From: Methylobacterium gnaphalii
GTDB taxonomy: Bacteria > Pseudomonadota > Alphaproteobacteria > Rhizobiales > Beijerinckiaceae
Direction: 5' to 3'
DNA length: 64,000 nt
Assembly (NCBI RefSeq): GCF_007992215.1
Contig: NZ_BJZV01000018.1
Location: 1-64,000 of the forward strand
Both the position numbers and the translations under genes were made by a program. The notes beneath the pieces were generated by a model. That model was not told the DNA's origin. It saw nothing but the letters and a program-made list of their open reading frames with translations, and made no database searches. This document shows, in pieces, positions 1 through 18,102 of this stretch. Position 1 is the stretch's first letter. Every line of letters starts with the position of its first letter.

Positions 1-60
1 GGAAGCCTCCGTAAAGATCTAAGAATGGGTGGGACGAAAGAGGAGTGGGTACGCCGAGCG
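1..60 (-). promoter_or_regulatory. Intergenic spacer with predicted tuf ribosome-binding site
   Basis: This stretch lies downstream of fusA on the minus strand. Read on that strand it ends in GGAGG (positions 10 down to 6) followed by five bases at the window edge. That is the distance at which a start codon is expected. In str operons the gene after fusA is tuf (EF-Tu), so this is probably its Shine-Dalgarno site, with the ATG just outside the window. The gene itself cannot be seen. Confidence 0.45.
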
Positions 61-2136
61 TTAGGCGTACTTGGCGATGACCTTGTCGGCCTCGCCGCGC
101 GGCACCTCTTCGTAGTGATCGAACTGCATCGTGAAGCTGGCGCGGCCCTGTGAGAAGGAACGCAGCTGGTTCACGTAGCCGAACATGTTTGCGAGCGGCA
201 CCATCGCGTTGATGACGTTGGCGTTGCCGCGCATGTCTTGGCCCTGGATCTGGCCGCGACGCGAGTTCAGGTCGCCGATGACCGAGCCGGTGTATTCCTC
301 GGGAGAAACCACCTCGACCTTCATGACCGGCTCGAGCAGAACCGAGCCGCCCTTCTGAAGCGCCTCGCGCAGAGCAGCGCGGGACGCGATTTCGAAGGCG
401 AGGGCCGACGAGTCGACGTCGTGGTAGGCACCGTCCACCAGCTCCACCTTGATGTCGACCACCGGGAAGCCGGCAAGCACGCCGGCACTGAGGACCGAGT
501 TCAGCCCCTTCTCGACGCCGGGGATGTACTCCTTCGGCACCGCACCGCCGACGATCTTGGACTCGAACTGGAAGCCGGCACCCGGCTCGTTCGGCTCGAC
601 GACGAACTTCACGCGGGCAAACTGACCGGTACCGCCGGTCTGCTTCTTGTGCGTGTAATCGATCTCCTGACGGCGGGTCAGCTTCTCGCGATAGGCGACC
701 TGCGGCTGGCCGATATTGGCCTCAACCTTGTAGGTACGCTTGAGGATGTCGACCTTGATGTCGAGGTGGAGCTCGCCCATCCCGCGAAGGATGGTCTGGC
801 CCGATTCCTGATCGGTCGAAACGCGGAACGACGGATCCTCGGCAGCGAGTTTCGAGAGCGCGATGCCGAGCTTCTCCTGGTCGGCCTTCGACTTCGGCTC
901 GACGGCGATCTCGATGACGGGCTCCGGGAACTCCATCTTCTCGAGGATCACAGCCTTGGACGGGTCGCACAGCGTATCGCCGGTGCGAGTATCCTTAAGA
1001 CCAGCCAGGGCGACGATGTCGCCGGCGAAAGCCTCCTTGATGTCCTCACGGTTGTTGGCGTGCATGAGCAACATGCGGCCAACACGCTCTCTCTTGTCGC
1101 GCGAGGAGTTCAGCACGTTCGAGCCGGTCTCGACCTTGCCCGAGTAGACGCGGCAGAAGGTGATCGTGCCGACGTGGGGATCGTCCATGATCTTGAAGGC
1201 GAGCATGGAGAAGGGATCCTCGTCCGTCGGCTGACGGGTGGTCTCTTCCTCGGTCTTGAAGTCGATGCCGCTGACGGCGCCGCGATCCACCGGCGAAGGC
1301 AGGTAATCGACGACGGCGTCGAGGAGCGGCTGGACGCCCTTGTTCTTGAACGCCGAGCCGCAGAGCACCGGATGGAAGGCGCGAAGCTGCACAGCGCGAC
1401 GCACGAGCTTGCGCAGCGTGTCGGCATCCGGCTCGACGCCGTCGAGGTAGGCAGCCATCGCGTCGTCATCGAGTTCGACGCAAGCTTCGATCAGCTTGGT
1501 GCGGTACTCGGCGGACTGATCGGCGAGTTCGGCCGGGATCTCTTGCTCTTCGAAGTTCGCGCCGAGCGCTTCACCCGACCAGACGATCGCCTTCATCTTG
1601 ATGAGGTCGATGACGCCCTTGAAGTTGTTCTCGGCGCCAATCGGCAGCTGAAGGCAAACCGGCTTGCCGGCGACGCGCTTGACGATGTCGTCGACGCATT
1701 TGAAGAAGTCGGCGCCAATCTTGTCCATCTTGTTGACGAACACGACGCGCGGCACGTCGTACTTGTCGGCCTGGCGCCAGACGGTCTCGGTCTGGGGCTC
1801 GACGCCCTGGTTGCCGTCGAGCACGCACACAGCACCGTCTAGGACGCGCAGCGAACGCTCGACCTCGATGGTGAAGTCGACGTGACCGGGGGTGTCGATG
1901 ATGTTCAGACGCTTCTCGCGCCAGAAGCACGTCGTCGCGGCAGACGTGATGGTGATGCCGCGCTCCTGCTCCTGCGCCATCCAGTCCATCGTCGCGGCGC
2001 CCTCATGGACTTCGCCGATCTTGTGGGACTTTCCGGTGTAGTAGAGGACGCGCTCGGTCGTCGTCGTCTTGCCGGCATCGATGTGAGCCATGATGCCGAA
2101 GTTACGGTAGTCCTCGATCTTGTGGCTGCGGGCCAT
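61..2136 (-). CDS. fusA: Elongation factor G
   Basis: This 691-residue protein is a full-length translocation GTPase, which moves tRNA and mRNA through the ribosome after peptide bond formation and helps recycle ribosomes. The N-terminus carries the GTPase P-loop AHIDAGKTT (about residues 16-24), the switch region with RGITI, the DTPGH G3 motif and the NKMD G4 motif. Domains II to V follow, ending in the conserved C-terminal region with [14 protein letters not shown]. It is the third gene of rpsL-rpsG-fusA and starts 45 bp after rpsG, consistent with cotranscription. The ATG at 2136 has a GGAGAG site just upstream. Nothing looks truncated. Confidence 0.98.
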   Translation of the reverse strand: MARSHKIEDYRNFGIMAHIDAGKTTTTERVLYYTGKSHKIGEVHEGAATMDWMAQEQERGITITSAATTCFWREKRLNIIDTPGHVDFTIEVERSLRVLDGAVCVLDGNQGVEPQTETVWRQADKYDVPRVVFVNKMDKIGADFFKCVDDIVKRVAGKPVCLQLPIGAENNFKGVIDLIKMKAIVWSGEALGANFEEQEIPAELADQSAEYRTKLIEACVELDDDAMAAYLDGVEPDADTLRKLVRRAVQLRAFHPVLCGSAFKNKGVQPLLDAVVDYLPSPVDRGAVSGIDFKTEEETTRQPTDEDPFSMLAFKIMDDPHVGTITFCRVYSGKVETGSNVLNSSRDKRERVGRMLLMHANNREDIKEAFAGDIVALAGLKDTRTGDTLCDPSKAVILEKMEFPEPVIEIAVEPKSKADQEKLGIALSKLAAEDPSFRVSTDQESGQTILRGMGELHLDIKVDILKRTYKVEANIGQPQVAYREKLTRRQEIDYTHKKQTGGTGQFARVKFVVEPNEPGAGFQFESKIVGGAVPKEYIPGVEKGLNSVLSAGVLAGFPVVDIKVELVDGAYHDVDSSALAFEIASRAALREALQKGGSVLLEPVMKVEVVSPEEYTGSVIGDLNSRRGQIQGQDMRGNANVINAMVPLANMFGYVNQLRSFSQGRASFTMQFDHYEEVPRGEADKVIAKYA

Positions 2137-2181
2137 CGGGGTCTCTCCGAAGAAGGTGCGAAATCGGCGAAGGGTGGCCGC

Positions 2182-2682
<501 letters not shown>

Positions 2683-2765
2683 TTAAGCGCCCCGCGCAGG
2701 CCGCCTTAGCTCGTGAGCCGGCGACATCCTTACGAGGCCGTGGAAAAACGTGGTCGCGCCGAAGC

Positions 2766-3137
2766 TTACTTCGGACGCTTTGCACCGTACTTCGAACGAC
2801 GCTGCTTGCGGTTCTTGACGCCCTGCGTATCGAGCACGCCGCGCAGGATGTGGTAGCGCACGCCCGGAAGGTCCTTCACGCGACCGCCGCGGATCATCAC
2901 CACGGAGTGCTCCTGAAGGTTGTGGCCCTCGCCCGGGATGTAGCCGATCACCTCGAAGCCATTGGTGAGACGGACCTTGGCAACCTTACGAAGCGCCGAG
3001 TTCGGCTTCTTCGGGGTCGTGGTGTAGACGCGGGTGCAAACGCCACGCTTCTGCGGGCACGCATCGAGCGCCGGCACCTTGTTGCGGGCCTTTTGGGCCT
3101 TACGCGGCTGGGCGATCAGCTGGTTGATCGTCGGCAT
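2766..3137 (-). CDS. rpsL: 30S ribosomal protein S12
   Basis: This 123-residue protein is S12, a decoding-centre protein and the target of streptomycin-resistance mutations. The conserved block [12 protein letters not shown] and the later [14 protein letters not shown] are present. The lysines equivalent to E. coli K43 and K88 are both wild type, so no streptomycin-resistance substitution is visible. It is the first gene of the str part of the cluster and is separated from rpoC by about 430 bp containing a terminator and a candidate promoter. The C-terminal tail [13 protein letters not shown] is normal. The start is the ATG in MPTINQLI, the usual S12 N-terminus. Confidence 0.98.
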   Translation of the reverse strand: MPTINQLIAQPRKAQKARNKVPALDACPQKRGVCTRVYTTTPKKPNSALRKVAKVRLTNGFEVIGYIPGEGHNLQEHSVVMIRGGRVKDLPGVRYHILRGVLDTQGVKNRKQRRSKYGAKRPK

Positions 3138-3519
3138 TCTCTGCCCTCATCCCTTGGGTCGCTCGGTGGCGCCCCTGATCATCGAACTCTCGGCCCCCAA
3201 GGGAGCCAACGGCAAAACGAATAACGCCATAGGCCGATAGCGGCCTTTGGCGCATTTGAGGCAGAGGATCACGCCGTATGAGGGCGCGTTCGTACCCACG
3301 GATCTGACAGAAGTCAGGTTATGTGAGCCTCGGCTTCGGCCCGGCGACGGTCATTTGAAGCAATGCTTCGCACCGTCGGAGACTCTTGGCCAACCGAAGT
3401 GACGCGTCTGTACGCGGGGATTCGGTACACGTCAACGGCCCGGCAACACATTCTTCGCGAGAGCACCGGGACTTAGCGTATCTCATGCGTTGGGGTCATC
3501 GCCCGGAAGAGGCGGAACG
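3138..3519. other. Gene-free rpsL upstream region
   Basis: About 380 bp lie between rpsL and the terminator of rpoC. No open frame here looks like a protein. The region holds a candidate promoter (3407-3435, minus), so rpsL would have a leader of roughly 260 nt. An rpsL-rpsG-fusA promoter separate from the rpoBC transcript is expected because a strong terminator follows rpoC. I saw no other feature. Confidence 0.5.
3407..3435 (-). promoter_or_regulatory. Candidate promoter for rpsL-rpsG-fusA
   Basis: On the minus strand a TTGACG hexamer (3435-3430) is followed after 17 bases by TACAGA (3412-3407). The -35 matches five of six consensus positions, while the -10 is weak. The spacing is ideal and the position upstream of rpsL, after the rpoC terminator, is where a str promoter should be. 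No experimental support is available. Confidence 0.4.
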
Positions 3520-3546
3520 AAAAAGGGCGGCCCGCAGGCCGCCCTT
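3520..3546 (-). terminator. Rho-independent terminator after rpoC
   Basis: On the minus strand an 8-bp perfect GC-rich stem (GGGCGGCC paired with GGCCGCCC, loop TGCG) is followed directly by a run of five T. It lies 25 bp beyond the rpoC stop codon and is a textbook intrinsic terminator. It separates the rif genes from the str genes. Confidence 0.9.
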
Positions 3547-3570
3547 CATCAGATTTATTGCAGGCGCCGC

Positions 3571-7791
<4,221 letters not shown>

Positions 7792-7960
7792 GATCCGCTC
7801 CTTGTTCGCGTGAGACCCCGCGCCTGGGTGTCACGACTGAAATCCAAAAGGCGCCGCGTCCGTCGGGACGCCGCTGGCCTGGTCTCCCGGGAGGTACCAC
7901 CCCTCCCCGCTCGAACCGTGCCGGCTCCGAAGACCCGGCACGGGAGCTGTCGTCCCTGCC

Positions 7961-12085
<4,125 letters not shown>

Positions 12086-12248
12086 GTGATCTCGCTCCAC
12101 CTACCCGCGTAAACGTGCCCGGGGAAAGTGCCCTTCCCGCTCCAGGCTGCGAGACGTGCCCCGCCGGACCGCCTCACTCGAACTGCAATCTCGTTCTTCT
12201 GCTGCCAGCGGAACCGCCCCGATCCGCAGGCCGCCGGAAGCGGCGTCA

Positions 12249-12275
12249 GCCCGCGAGCCGGTCGGGCTCGCGGGC
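12249..12275 (-). terminator. Hairpin in the rplL-rpoB gap, likely attenuator
   Basis: An 11-bp perfect inverted repeat (GCCCGCGAGCC and its complement, 5-base loop) lies between rplL and rpoB. It has no T run after it on the minus strand. It therefore resembles a partial attenuator or an RNA-processing hairpin rather than a full terminator. In E. coli the same gap holds both an attenuator and an RNase III site. Confidence 0.5.
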
Positions 12276-12311
12276 GTCTGGTGCCGGCCTCTGTCGCAAG
12301 AGGTCGGAAAC

Positions 12312-12333
12312 GATGGGCCGGACCCGGCCCATC
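12312..12333 (-). terminator. Hairpin just after rplL, likely attenuator
   Basis: A near-perfect 9-10 bp stem (GATGGGCCGG with its complement, tiny loop) begins seven bases after the rplL stop codon and is followed by GTTTCC on the minus strand. The weak T tract suggests partial termination, which would lower rpoB expression relative to the L10/L12 genes. Confidence 0.5.
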
Positions 12334-12339
12334 TGGTTC

Positions 12340-12720
<381 letters not shown>

Positions 12721-12774
12721 GTGTGATTTCCTTATAGATCGGTTTGAACGGTTTGATTTTAAAGGGCAACTGCC

Positions 12775-13293
12775 TCAGGCAGCCTCGTCCTTGGTGGCAT
12801 AGGCCCCGAACACGCGGGCGAGCTTGGCCGCCGGTGCGTTGACAACCTGGGCGATCTTGGTCGCGGGAGCCTGGACCAGGCCCACGATCTTGGCGCGCAG
12901 TTCGTCGAGGGACGGCAGCGAGGCGAGCGCCTTCACACCGTCCGGGTTCAGGGCAGTCGTTCCCATGGCGCCGCCGAGGATCACGAGCTTGTCGTTGGCC
13001 TTGGCGAAATCCACCGCAACCTTCGCAGCCGCGACCGGATCGCTCGAATAGGCGAGCAGGGTCGGGCCCTTCAGGAGGGGCTTGATGGATGCGACGTCCG
13101 TGCCATCGAGAGCGATGTTGGCGAGGCGGTTCTTGGCGACCTTCACGGTGGCGCCGGCCTGCTTCATCTGCGAGCGCAGCTTCTGCATGTCGGCGACCGT
13201 GAGGCCTTTGTAGTGGGCCACGACGACGACGGCGTTCGTTTTGAACACGCCGTTGAGCGTCGAGACGAGATCAGCTTTTGCTGTTCTGTCCAC
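12775..13293 (-). CDS. rplJ: 50S ribosomal protein L10
   Basis: This 172-residue protein is L10, the base of the ribosomal stalk, binding 23S rRNA and anchoring L7/L12 dimers through its C-terminal helix. The N-terminus [14 protein letters not shown] and the [12 protein letters not shown] region are typical. In many bacteria the L10-L12 complex represses its own mRNA by binding the leader. The ~420-nt leader here would accommodate that. rplK and rplA, which usually lie just upstream, are absent: the next gene is a DUF1244 protein. Confidence 0.97.
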   Translation of the reverse strand: MDRTAKADLVSTLNGVFKTNAVVVVAHYKGLTVADMQKLRSQMKQAGATVKVAKNRLANIALDGTDVASIKPLLKGPTLLAYSSDPVAAAKVAVDFAKANDKLVILGGAMGTTALNPDGVKALASLPSLDELRAKIVGLVQAPATKIAQVVNAPAAKLARVFGAYATKDEAA

Positions 13294-13713
13294 CTGGGCT
13301 CTCTCCGGTTCTGGCGGAACCTCGAGGAGGGTCCGCCGGTTGCAACATGCCGCCCGGAAACGGTCTCGGCGAAAAGCCGGAACCGTCCGAACGACGCTTC
13401 ACGGCCCTGTCCCCTGACGCCGTGCTGGAAGCACGCCGGCATGGGCGAGATGGTTCAAACCGATGCCCTACCACTCGCGGGAACCGCGATGGGCGAGGCG
13501 TGTCGAAAACTCGGTCTTCCCCGTCTGTGCAGGCGCTTTCAGGATTAAGCCGGCAAGCCGGCCCCTGCAGTCTCGGACAGGACATGGCCGGACGAGGCTT
13601 CCGAGGCATCTGCCCCGAAGTCCTTCCGGCCATCGCCGCCCGGTTTCCCGGACGACATCTCAAGCGGAAATCGGCCGATGGGCCGAACTCCTTCAAAAGA
13701 GTGAATTCGTGGA
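13294..13713 (-). promoter_or_regulatory. Long rplJ leader, candidate L10 autoregulatory region
   Basis: From the predicted promoter to the rplJ start codon the mRNA would carry an untranslated leader of about 420 nt. No convincing gene is encoded in it on either strand. Ribosomal L10 leaders that bind the L10-(L12)4 complex are known upstream of rplJ in many bacteria. I did not fold this sequence, so the assignment rests on position and length only. Confidence 0.4.
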
Positions 13714-13719
13714 GGGCGG

Positions 13720-13748
13720 TGTATAGAGCCTAGCAAGCCGCCTGCCAA
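13720..13748 (-). promoter_or_regulatory. Strong sigma70-type promoter for rplJL-rpoBC
   Basis: On the minus strand TTGGCA (13748-13743) and TATACA (13725-13720) are separated by exactly 17 bases. Both hexamers are close to consensus, making this the best promoter match I found in the window. It points at rplJ and would drive the L10/L12/RNA polymerase genes. The transcription start should lie near 13713. Confidence 0.7.
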
Positions 13749-13947
13749 GGCCCTGAACACAGCAAAACGGTCGCAACCCGAACATGTGCCAGGTGGCGGT
13801 CCAAAACCGTGGAGCGCGGCTCGCGGCGCAAGACGTTCGAATCACAAGCAGGCGCGACGCGCAGAACGCGATGGTGCTTCATCATCCCCTGCGGCTGCAA
13901 GGAAAAACCGATTCGGGCCTCCGCGCGATCAGGCACGGGCAGCTGGC

Positions 13948-14253
13948 TCAATGGCCGCCCTGGCTTTTCGCAAAAGCGGCTCGCTGTGCCGGAGTTGCAT
14001 CGCTTTGGTGCAGCCGCTTCCAGTCTTCGTAAGGCATGCCGTAGACGTGCTCGCGGCTTTGATCCTTGCTCATGGTGAGGCCGCGCTCGTCCGCAGCGTC
14101 CTTCAGCCAATTCGACAGACAATTCCGGCAGAAGCCTGCGAGATTCATCAGATCGATGTTTTGCGCATCTGGCCGCTCGCGCAGATGTGCAACCAGTCGT
14201 CTGAAGACGGCAGCCTCGAGTTCGGTCTGCGTTTTCGCGTCAATTCCGTCCAT
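13948..14253 (-). CDS. DUF1244 domain-containing protein
   Basis: This 101-residue protein matches the DUF1244 family of short, helical, cytosolic alphaproteobacterial proteins with unknown function. The diagnostic features are a CRNCLSNWL segment (about residues 42-50) and the C-terminal HVYGMPYEDWK motif. There is no signal peptide or membrane segment. The start has a GAGGTG site upstream. The CxxC pair might bind a metal, but that is inference. It is a single gene between the rplJ promoter and the N-formylglutamate amidohydrolase gene, with no obvious operon partner. Confidence 0.85.
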   Translation of the reverse strand: MDGIDAKTQTELEAAVFRRLVAHLRERPDAQNIDLMNLAGFCRNCLSNWLKDAADERGLTMSKDQSREHVYGMPYEDWKRLHQSDATPAQRAAFAKSQGGH

Positions 14254-14299
14254 GTCGGCACCTCAATGATGACCATGATCTGGCACTAGTTCGCTCCCA

Positions 14300-14397
14300 T
14301 TCCAAGCTCACAGGCTGATCGTGCGGGAGCGCATCGCGAACATCCGCGGTTCGCGCCTTATGAGAAGGCCGGCTTCACGGTTATGCGGCTTGCGTGA
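14300..14397 (+). pseudogene. Possible remnant of a GNAT acetyltransferase C-terminus
   Basis: On the plus strand a short frame ending at the TGA at 14395 reads PYEKAGFTVMRLA. This resembles the YEKAGF signature near the end of GNAT N-acetyltransferases. An ANIR-like segment just upstream lies in a different frame, as if frameshifted. No upstream acetyltransferase domain remains. The match is short, so this is a weak call. Confidence 0.3.
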
Positions 14398-14459
14398 ACC
14401 CCGATGGGCCTCGCGTTTCCGATGAGGCGCGATGTTATGCCCAGCCAGACCAGCGGCTG

Positions 14460-15248
14460 TCAGCAACCGTTCGTCATGAGCGGCTGCATCAGCCGGGCGA
14501 AGCGCTGGGCCCATTCCTCGATGCCGGCATCGTTCAGCAGAAGATCCTGGCGGATCTCGACGAGTGCGTTCGGAAGCCCGCGGGCCGTCGCATGTCGGTC
14601 GACAGTGTCGCCAGGCAGGCCTCCGCCGTAGGGCGCGTTGTCGCCCACGGTAAGGCCGGCTGGATCGGCCCGCAGGCCCTGGATCAACGGCCGGCTCAGG
14701 CGCTCGTCACGGTCGTACAGGATACCGACCTGCCAGGGGCGCTCAATGCCTCGCCAGTAGCGGGTGAAGCTGTGCATGGTCAGGATCATCGGTGGTGCAC
14801 CGGCAGCCTCCGCCTCTGCGACGGCTGCATCGATCGCTCGATCGTACGGCGCATAAAAGCGACGGATGCGCTCAGCGACGCCGTCCGCGTCGATCCGGGC
14901 ATTGCCCGGAACGATCGCTCCGTCCGAGAGCCGCATGACCAGGGTCGGATCCTTGCGACCACGGTTCGGGTCGATCACCAACCGCGAGAACATGGTCAGG
15001 ATGGCAGGCACGCCGAGCAGATCGGCCAACCGTCGTGTTACCGCCGCAGCGCCGATATCGTAGGCGATGTGGCGGGCGAATTCGTGCTCGGCGACGCCGA
15101 GGCGACCGAGGTCGTCCGGCACTGCGTTCGAAGCGTGGTCGCACAGGAGCAGCAGGCCGCCTTGCGGATTGCCAGGGATGATCTCGACGGGATGCTCGGG
15201 ACGTTCGAGGGATTCGGGGGCGGTGCGGAGGGCGGCGGATGTCGGCAT
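14460..15248 (-). CDS. N-formylglutamate amidohydrolase family protein
   Basis: This 262-residue protein belongs to the N-formylglutamate amidohydrolase family, zinc-dependent hydrolases that release formate and glutamate from N-formyl-L-glutamate, typically in histidine breakdown. Visible hallmarks are CDHASNAVP near residue 36, the SRLVIDPNR segment, and MHSFTRYWRG further on. I chose the ATG at 15248 (MPTSAALRT), because upstream codons do not resemble the family. It is divergent from the glycerate kinase gene. No other hut genes are adjacent, so the exact substrate here is uncertain. Confidence 0.85.
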   Translation of the reverse strand: MPTSAALRTAPESLERPEHPVEIIPGNPQGGLLLLCDHASNAVPDDLGRLGVAEHEFARHIAYDIGAAAVTRRLADLLGVPAILTMFSRLVIDPNRGRKDPTLVMRLSDGAIVPGNARIDADGVAERIRRFYAPYDRAIDAAVAEAEAAGAPPMILTMHSFTRYWRGIERPWQVGILYDRDERLSRPLIQGLRADPAGLTVGDNAPYGGGLPGDTVDRHATARGLPNALVEIRQDLLLNDAGIEEWAQRFARLMQPLMTNGC

Positions 15249-15405
15249 GGGGCTTATCTGGGCCGGCAGCTCGTATTCAGTAGTCCCGGAGCCATGCATG
15301 ATCGGTGCTCGTCTAATGTCGAGCCAAAATCTTGCCGTGGCCGCGCGGCTCGGGCATGGCACGAGCAGAAAAGGTTTTTGAAGAAACCGCTGCGAGGACG
15401 CCTGC

Positions 15406-16710
15406 ATGACCGCCCCCTCCCCTGACACGCCCGCCATCCGTGAGCTGCTCGGGAGCCTGCTCGACGCCGGCATCGCGGCTGCACATCCCCGCAAGTGCCT
15501 GGTCGGCCACCTGCCGCCGCCGGTACCGGGCCGCCTGATCATCCTCGGCGCCGGCAAGGCGGGAGGCAGCATGGCTGCGATGGCGAGCCGGTTCTATCGC
15601 CAGGAGCATGGCGTTCCGGAAGAGCGCATCCTCGGTCTCGCCGTGGCGCGCCACGGCTATGGCGAGGACGCGCCCGGCATCCGCATGGTTGAGGCCGGTC
15701 ACCCCGTGCCGGACGCGGCTGGCATAGAGGCAACGAGGGAAGCCCTTCGGATCGCGTCGCTGGCTGGACCCGACGATGAGGTGTTGGTGCTGCTGTCGGG
15801 AGGAGGCTCGGCAAACTGGATCGCGCCCGCCGGCAATCTGACGCTCGAGGAGAAGCAGGGCATCACCAAGGCGCTGCTGCGCTCCGGCGCGCCGATCAAC
15901 GAGATCAACGCGGTGCGCAAGCATCTCTCCCGGATCAAGGGCGGCCGCTTGGCCGTCGCGGCGCAGAAGGCGCGCAGGATCTTGACGCTCGCGATCTCCG
16001 ACGTGCCGCATGACGACCCCTCGGTGATCGCTTCCGGTCCGACCGTGCCCGATCCCTCGACTTTGGCCGAGGCGCTGGCTATCTGCGAGCGCCGCGGCAT
16101 CCCCTTGCCGGATTCGGCGCGGGCTCTCCTCACCGATCCGAGCAACGAGACGCCCAAGGCTGGCGACCTGGCCTTTGCGCGGTCCGAGTACCGCATCGTC
16201 GCCCGCCCCATCGACGCCCTCGAGGCGGCGGCGGCTGCCGCGCGGGCTGCCGGCTATGAGCCGGTGATGCTGGGCTCCGATCTGGAAGGCGAGGCGCGCG
16301 AGGTGGCCGCCGACCATGCCCGGCTCGCGCGCGAGATGAAGGCGTCGGGCCGCAAGGTCGCACTGATCTCCGGGGGCGAACTTACGGTGACGATCCGGGG
16401 CGAGGGAGACGGAGGGCCGAACCAGGAATACGCGCTCGCCCTCGCGCTGGCCCTCGACGGCGAAGAGGGCATTGCCGGAATCGCTGCCGACACGGACGGC
16501 ACCGATGGCGGCCGTGGCAAGGCGACGGACCCAGCCGGCGGCCTGATCGATTCAACAACCCTGGCCCGCGCACGCGAGCAAGGGCTCGATCCTGCGGCGA
16601 TGCTTGCAGACAACGATTCGACGCGATTCTTTGCGACGATCGGCGACCTCGTTCAGCCCGGTCCGACGCGCACCAATGTCAACGATTGCCGCATCATCCT
16701 CGTTGGCTGA
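15406..16710 (+). CDS. gckA: Glycerate 2-kinase (MOFRL family)
   Basis: This 434-residue protein belongs to the MOFRL-type glycerate kinase family, which phosphorylates D-glycerate with ATP. In methylotrophs this enzyme makes 2-phosphoglycerate and is an essential step of the serine cycle. The N-terminal domain shows LGAGKAGGSMAAMA (about 46-59) and the SGGGSANW loop. The C-terminal MOFRL domain has ISGGELTVTIRG, GGPNQEYALA and DTDGTDG. The ATG at 15406 has a GAGGA site upstream. Pyruvate kinase lies 1.7 kb downstream on the same strand, fitting a C1-assimilation context. The serine-cycle role is inferred from the host type. Confidence 0.92.
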   Translation: MTAPSPDTPAIRELLGSLLDAGIAAAHPRKCLVGHLPPPVPGRLIILGAGKAGGSMAAMASRFYRQEHGVPEERILGLAVARHGYGEDAPGIRMVEAGHPVPDAAGIEATREALRIASLAGPDDEVLVLLSGGGSANWIAPAGNLTLEEKQGITKALLRSGAPINEINAVRKHLSRIKGGRLAVAAQKARRILTLAISDVPHDDPSVIASGPTVPDPSTLAEALAICERRGIPLPDSARALLTDPSNETPKAGDLAFARSEYRIVARPIDALEAAAAAARAAGYEPVMLGSDLEGEAREVAADHARLAREMKASGRKVALISGGELTVTIRGEGDGGPNQEYALALALALDGEEGIAGIAADTDGTDGGRGKATDPAGGLIDSTTLARAREQGLDPAAMLADNDSTRFFATIGDLVQPGPTRTNVNDCRIILVG

Positions 16711-16747
16711 GCCCTTGCCTGAGGCACCAAGGCGCCGCGGCTGCCGG

Positions 16748-17182
16748 ATGGGCCGCAGGTTTGCCATGGCCGGTATGCTGGCCCTGGGATGGCTGTCTAC
16801 GGTTGATCCAGCGTCGGCCGATCTGCGCATGTGCAACCTCACCGGCAGCAAGGTCGGCGTGACGCTCGGCTACCGCGACCCGCAAGGCTGGGTCACCGAA
16901 GGCTGGTGGGATTTGAAGCCGAAGGATTGCGGAACGCTGCTCAAGGGCACGCTGACCGCCCGGTTCTACTACGTCTACGCCGTCGACTTCACGCGGGGCG
17001 GCGAGTGGAGTGGGCGCGCGATGATGTGCACGAAGGACACGGCCTTCACCATCCGCGGCGTCGAAGACTGCCTCGCGCGAGGCTACGACCGCAATGGTTT
17101 CATCGAGGTCGATACCGGCGAGCAGAAGAGCTGGACGATCCAGCTTACCGATCCCGGCCAGCGTCTCGGCGGCCAGCCGTAG
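16748..17182 (+). CDS. DUF1036 family secreted protein
   Basis: This 144-residue exported protein has a signal peptide at residues 1-24 (MGRRFAMAGMLALGWLS, ending near ASA), followed by a DUF1036 domain. The domain starts at LRMCNLTGSKVGVTLGYRD and has paired cysteines (MCN, DCG, MCT, DCL) that could form disulfides in the periplasm. DUF1036 proteins are small beta-rich periplasmic proteins of unknown function common in alphaproteobacteria. An in-frame ATG at 16676 overlaps gckA. I prefer 16748 because it places the signal peptide at the N-terminus. It may be cotranscribed with gckA. Confidence 0.8.
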   Translation: MGRRFAMAGMLALGWLSTVDPASADLRMCNLTGSKVGVTLGYRDPQGWVTEGWWDLKPKDCGTLLKGTLTARFYYVYAVDFTRGGEWSGRAMMCTKDTAFTIRGVEDCLARGYDRNGFIEVDTGEQKSWTIQLTDPGQRLGGQP

Positions 17183-17190
17183 AGCAGTCG

Positions 17191-17224
17191 AAAAAAGGGC
17201 GGACACTCGTCTGAGTGCCCGCCC
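17191..17224 (-). terminator. Rho-independent terminator of the outer-membrane protein gene
   Basis: On the minus strand GGGCGGGCACT pairs with AGTGTCCGCCC across a 6-base loop, with one G-T pair, and is followed by six T. It lies about 30 bp past the stop codon of the beta-barrel gene and is a clear intrinsic terminator. Confidence 0.88.
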
Positions 17225-17253
17225 GCGATACCTTGAACCGAGTAGCTGGAATA

Positions 17254-18102
17254 CTACGGGAACTTATAGCTGAAGCCAGCGCGAACCATGTTGCCTTCGG
17301 TTCTGAAGCGCGATGTGGCGCTGAGGCCGGCGCCGAAGGCGTCCGTCACGTTGACGTTCTTGCTGCCGAGATCGAAGTGAATGTACTCGGCCTTAAGGGT
17401 CGTGGTCCCCCCGAGATTGATACCCACCAGCTTCAGCACGCTCAGGTTGCTCAGGAAGCTGTCGGTCGGGATGGCATACTCGATGCCGCCGCCGAAATTG
17501 TAACCGACCTCATTGCCGCCGTTGCCACCGTCGGCGATGAGACCGCCGCCCACGAACAAGCTGTGCCCGTAACGGACATGACCGATGGCAGCACCGCCGG
17601 TCCCGTAGACGAGGAGGCGGTCGAAGGCATAGCCGATACGGCCATTCGCCGTCGCGAGCCAATCGAGCTGCTGCGTGTAGGCGTTGACGGTGCCGATGGC
17701 CCCGACCGGCGTGCCGTTGACGAAAGTGGTCCGCCGAAGATCGGTCCAATCGGCGTCGATCGCCGCGCCGATAACGAAGCCCGAGCCGGGCGTCAGCTGG
17801 TAATTGATACCGAAACCACCGCCGAAATTCGCGAAATCGTCTCTCGTTCTCGGAGAAACGACGCTCGGGATGATACCGGCCGTGATCAAACCTGCCGCGA
17901 GCGGTTCGTTGGCGGTCGTGGTGATCCGCTTCCGATCGTTGAAGGTGTAGGCGGTGTGCGTCCCGATGTAGACGCCTGACCAGGTGAACACCGGAGGTGG
18001 CACGAAGACGGGCGGCGGCGCGGCGCGGCGCGGCAGGTCGGCAGCGGAGGCGGCGCCTGCGATGAGGGCGAGCGCGGTGCTCGCCAGAACAACCATCTTC
18101 AT
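17254..18102 (-). CDS. Outer-membrane beta-barrel protein (Omp25/RopB-like)
   Basis: This 282-residue protein is an 8-strand-type outer-membrane porin-like protein of the alphaproteobacterial surface-antigen family. A signal peptide (MKMVVLASTALALIAG, cleavage near ASA) leads into a proline-rich linker and FTWSGVYIGTHTAY, the usual first beta strand. Alternating hydrophobic strands follow, and it ends in FSYKFP with a terminal aromatic signature. I start at the ATG at 18102, which has AAAGGG nine bases upstream. A GTG nine bases earlier is possible. It is a single gene with its own terminator, typical for abundant envelope proteins. Confidence 0.88.
   Translation of the reverse strand: MKMVVLASTALALIAGAASAADLPRRAAPPPVFVPPPVFTWSGVYIGTHTAYTFNDRKRITTTANEPLAAGLITAGIIPSVVSPRTRDDFANFGGGFGINYQLTPGSGFVIGAAIDADWTDLRRTTFVNGTPVGAIGTVNAYTQQLDWLATANGRIGYAFDRLLVYGTGGAAIGHVRYGHSLFVGGGLIADGGNGGNEVGYNFGGGIEYAIPTDSFLSNLSVLKLVGINLGGTTTLKAEYIHFDLGSKNVNVTDAFGAGLSATSRFRTEGNMVRAGFSYKFP

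Noticed and set aside
238..1842. 534-codon open frame antisense to fusA
   Set aside because: This is a codon-bias artefact. EF-G on the other strand is intact and conserved.
16604..16747. Longer N-terminus for the DUF1036 protein
   Set aside because: The extra residues overlap gckA and would bury the signal peptide inside the protein.
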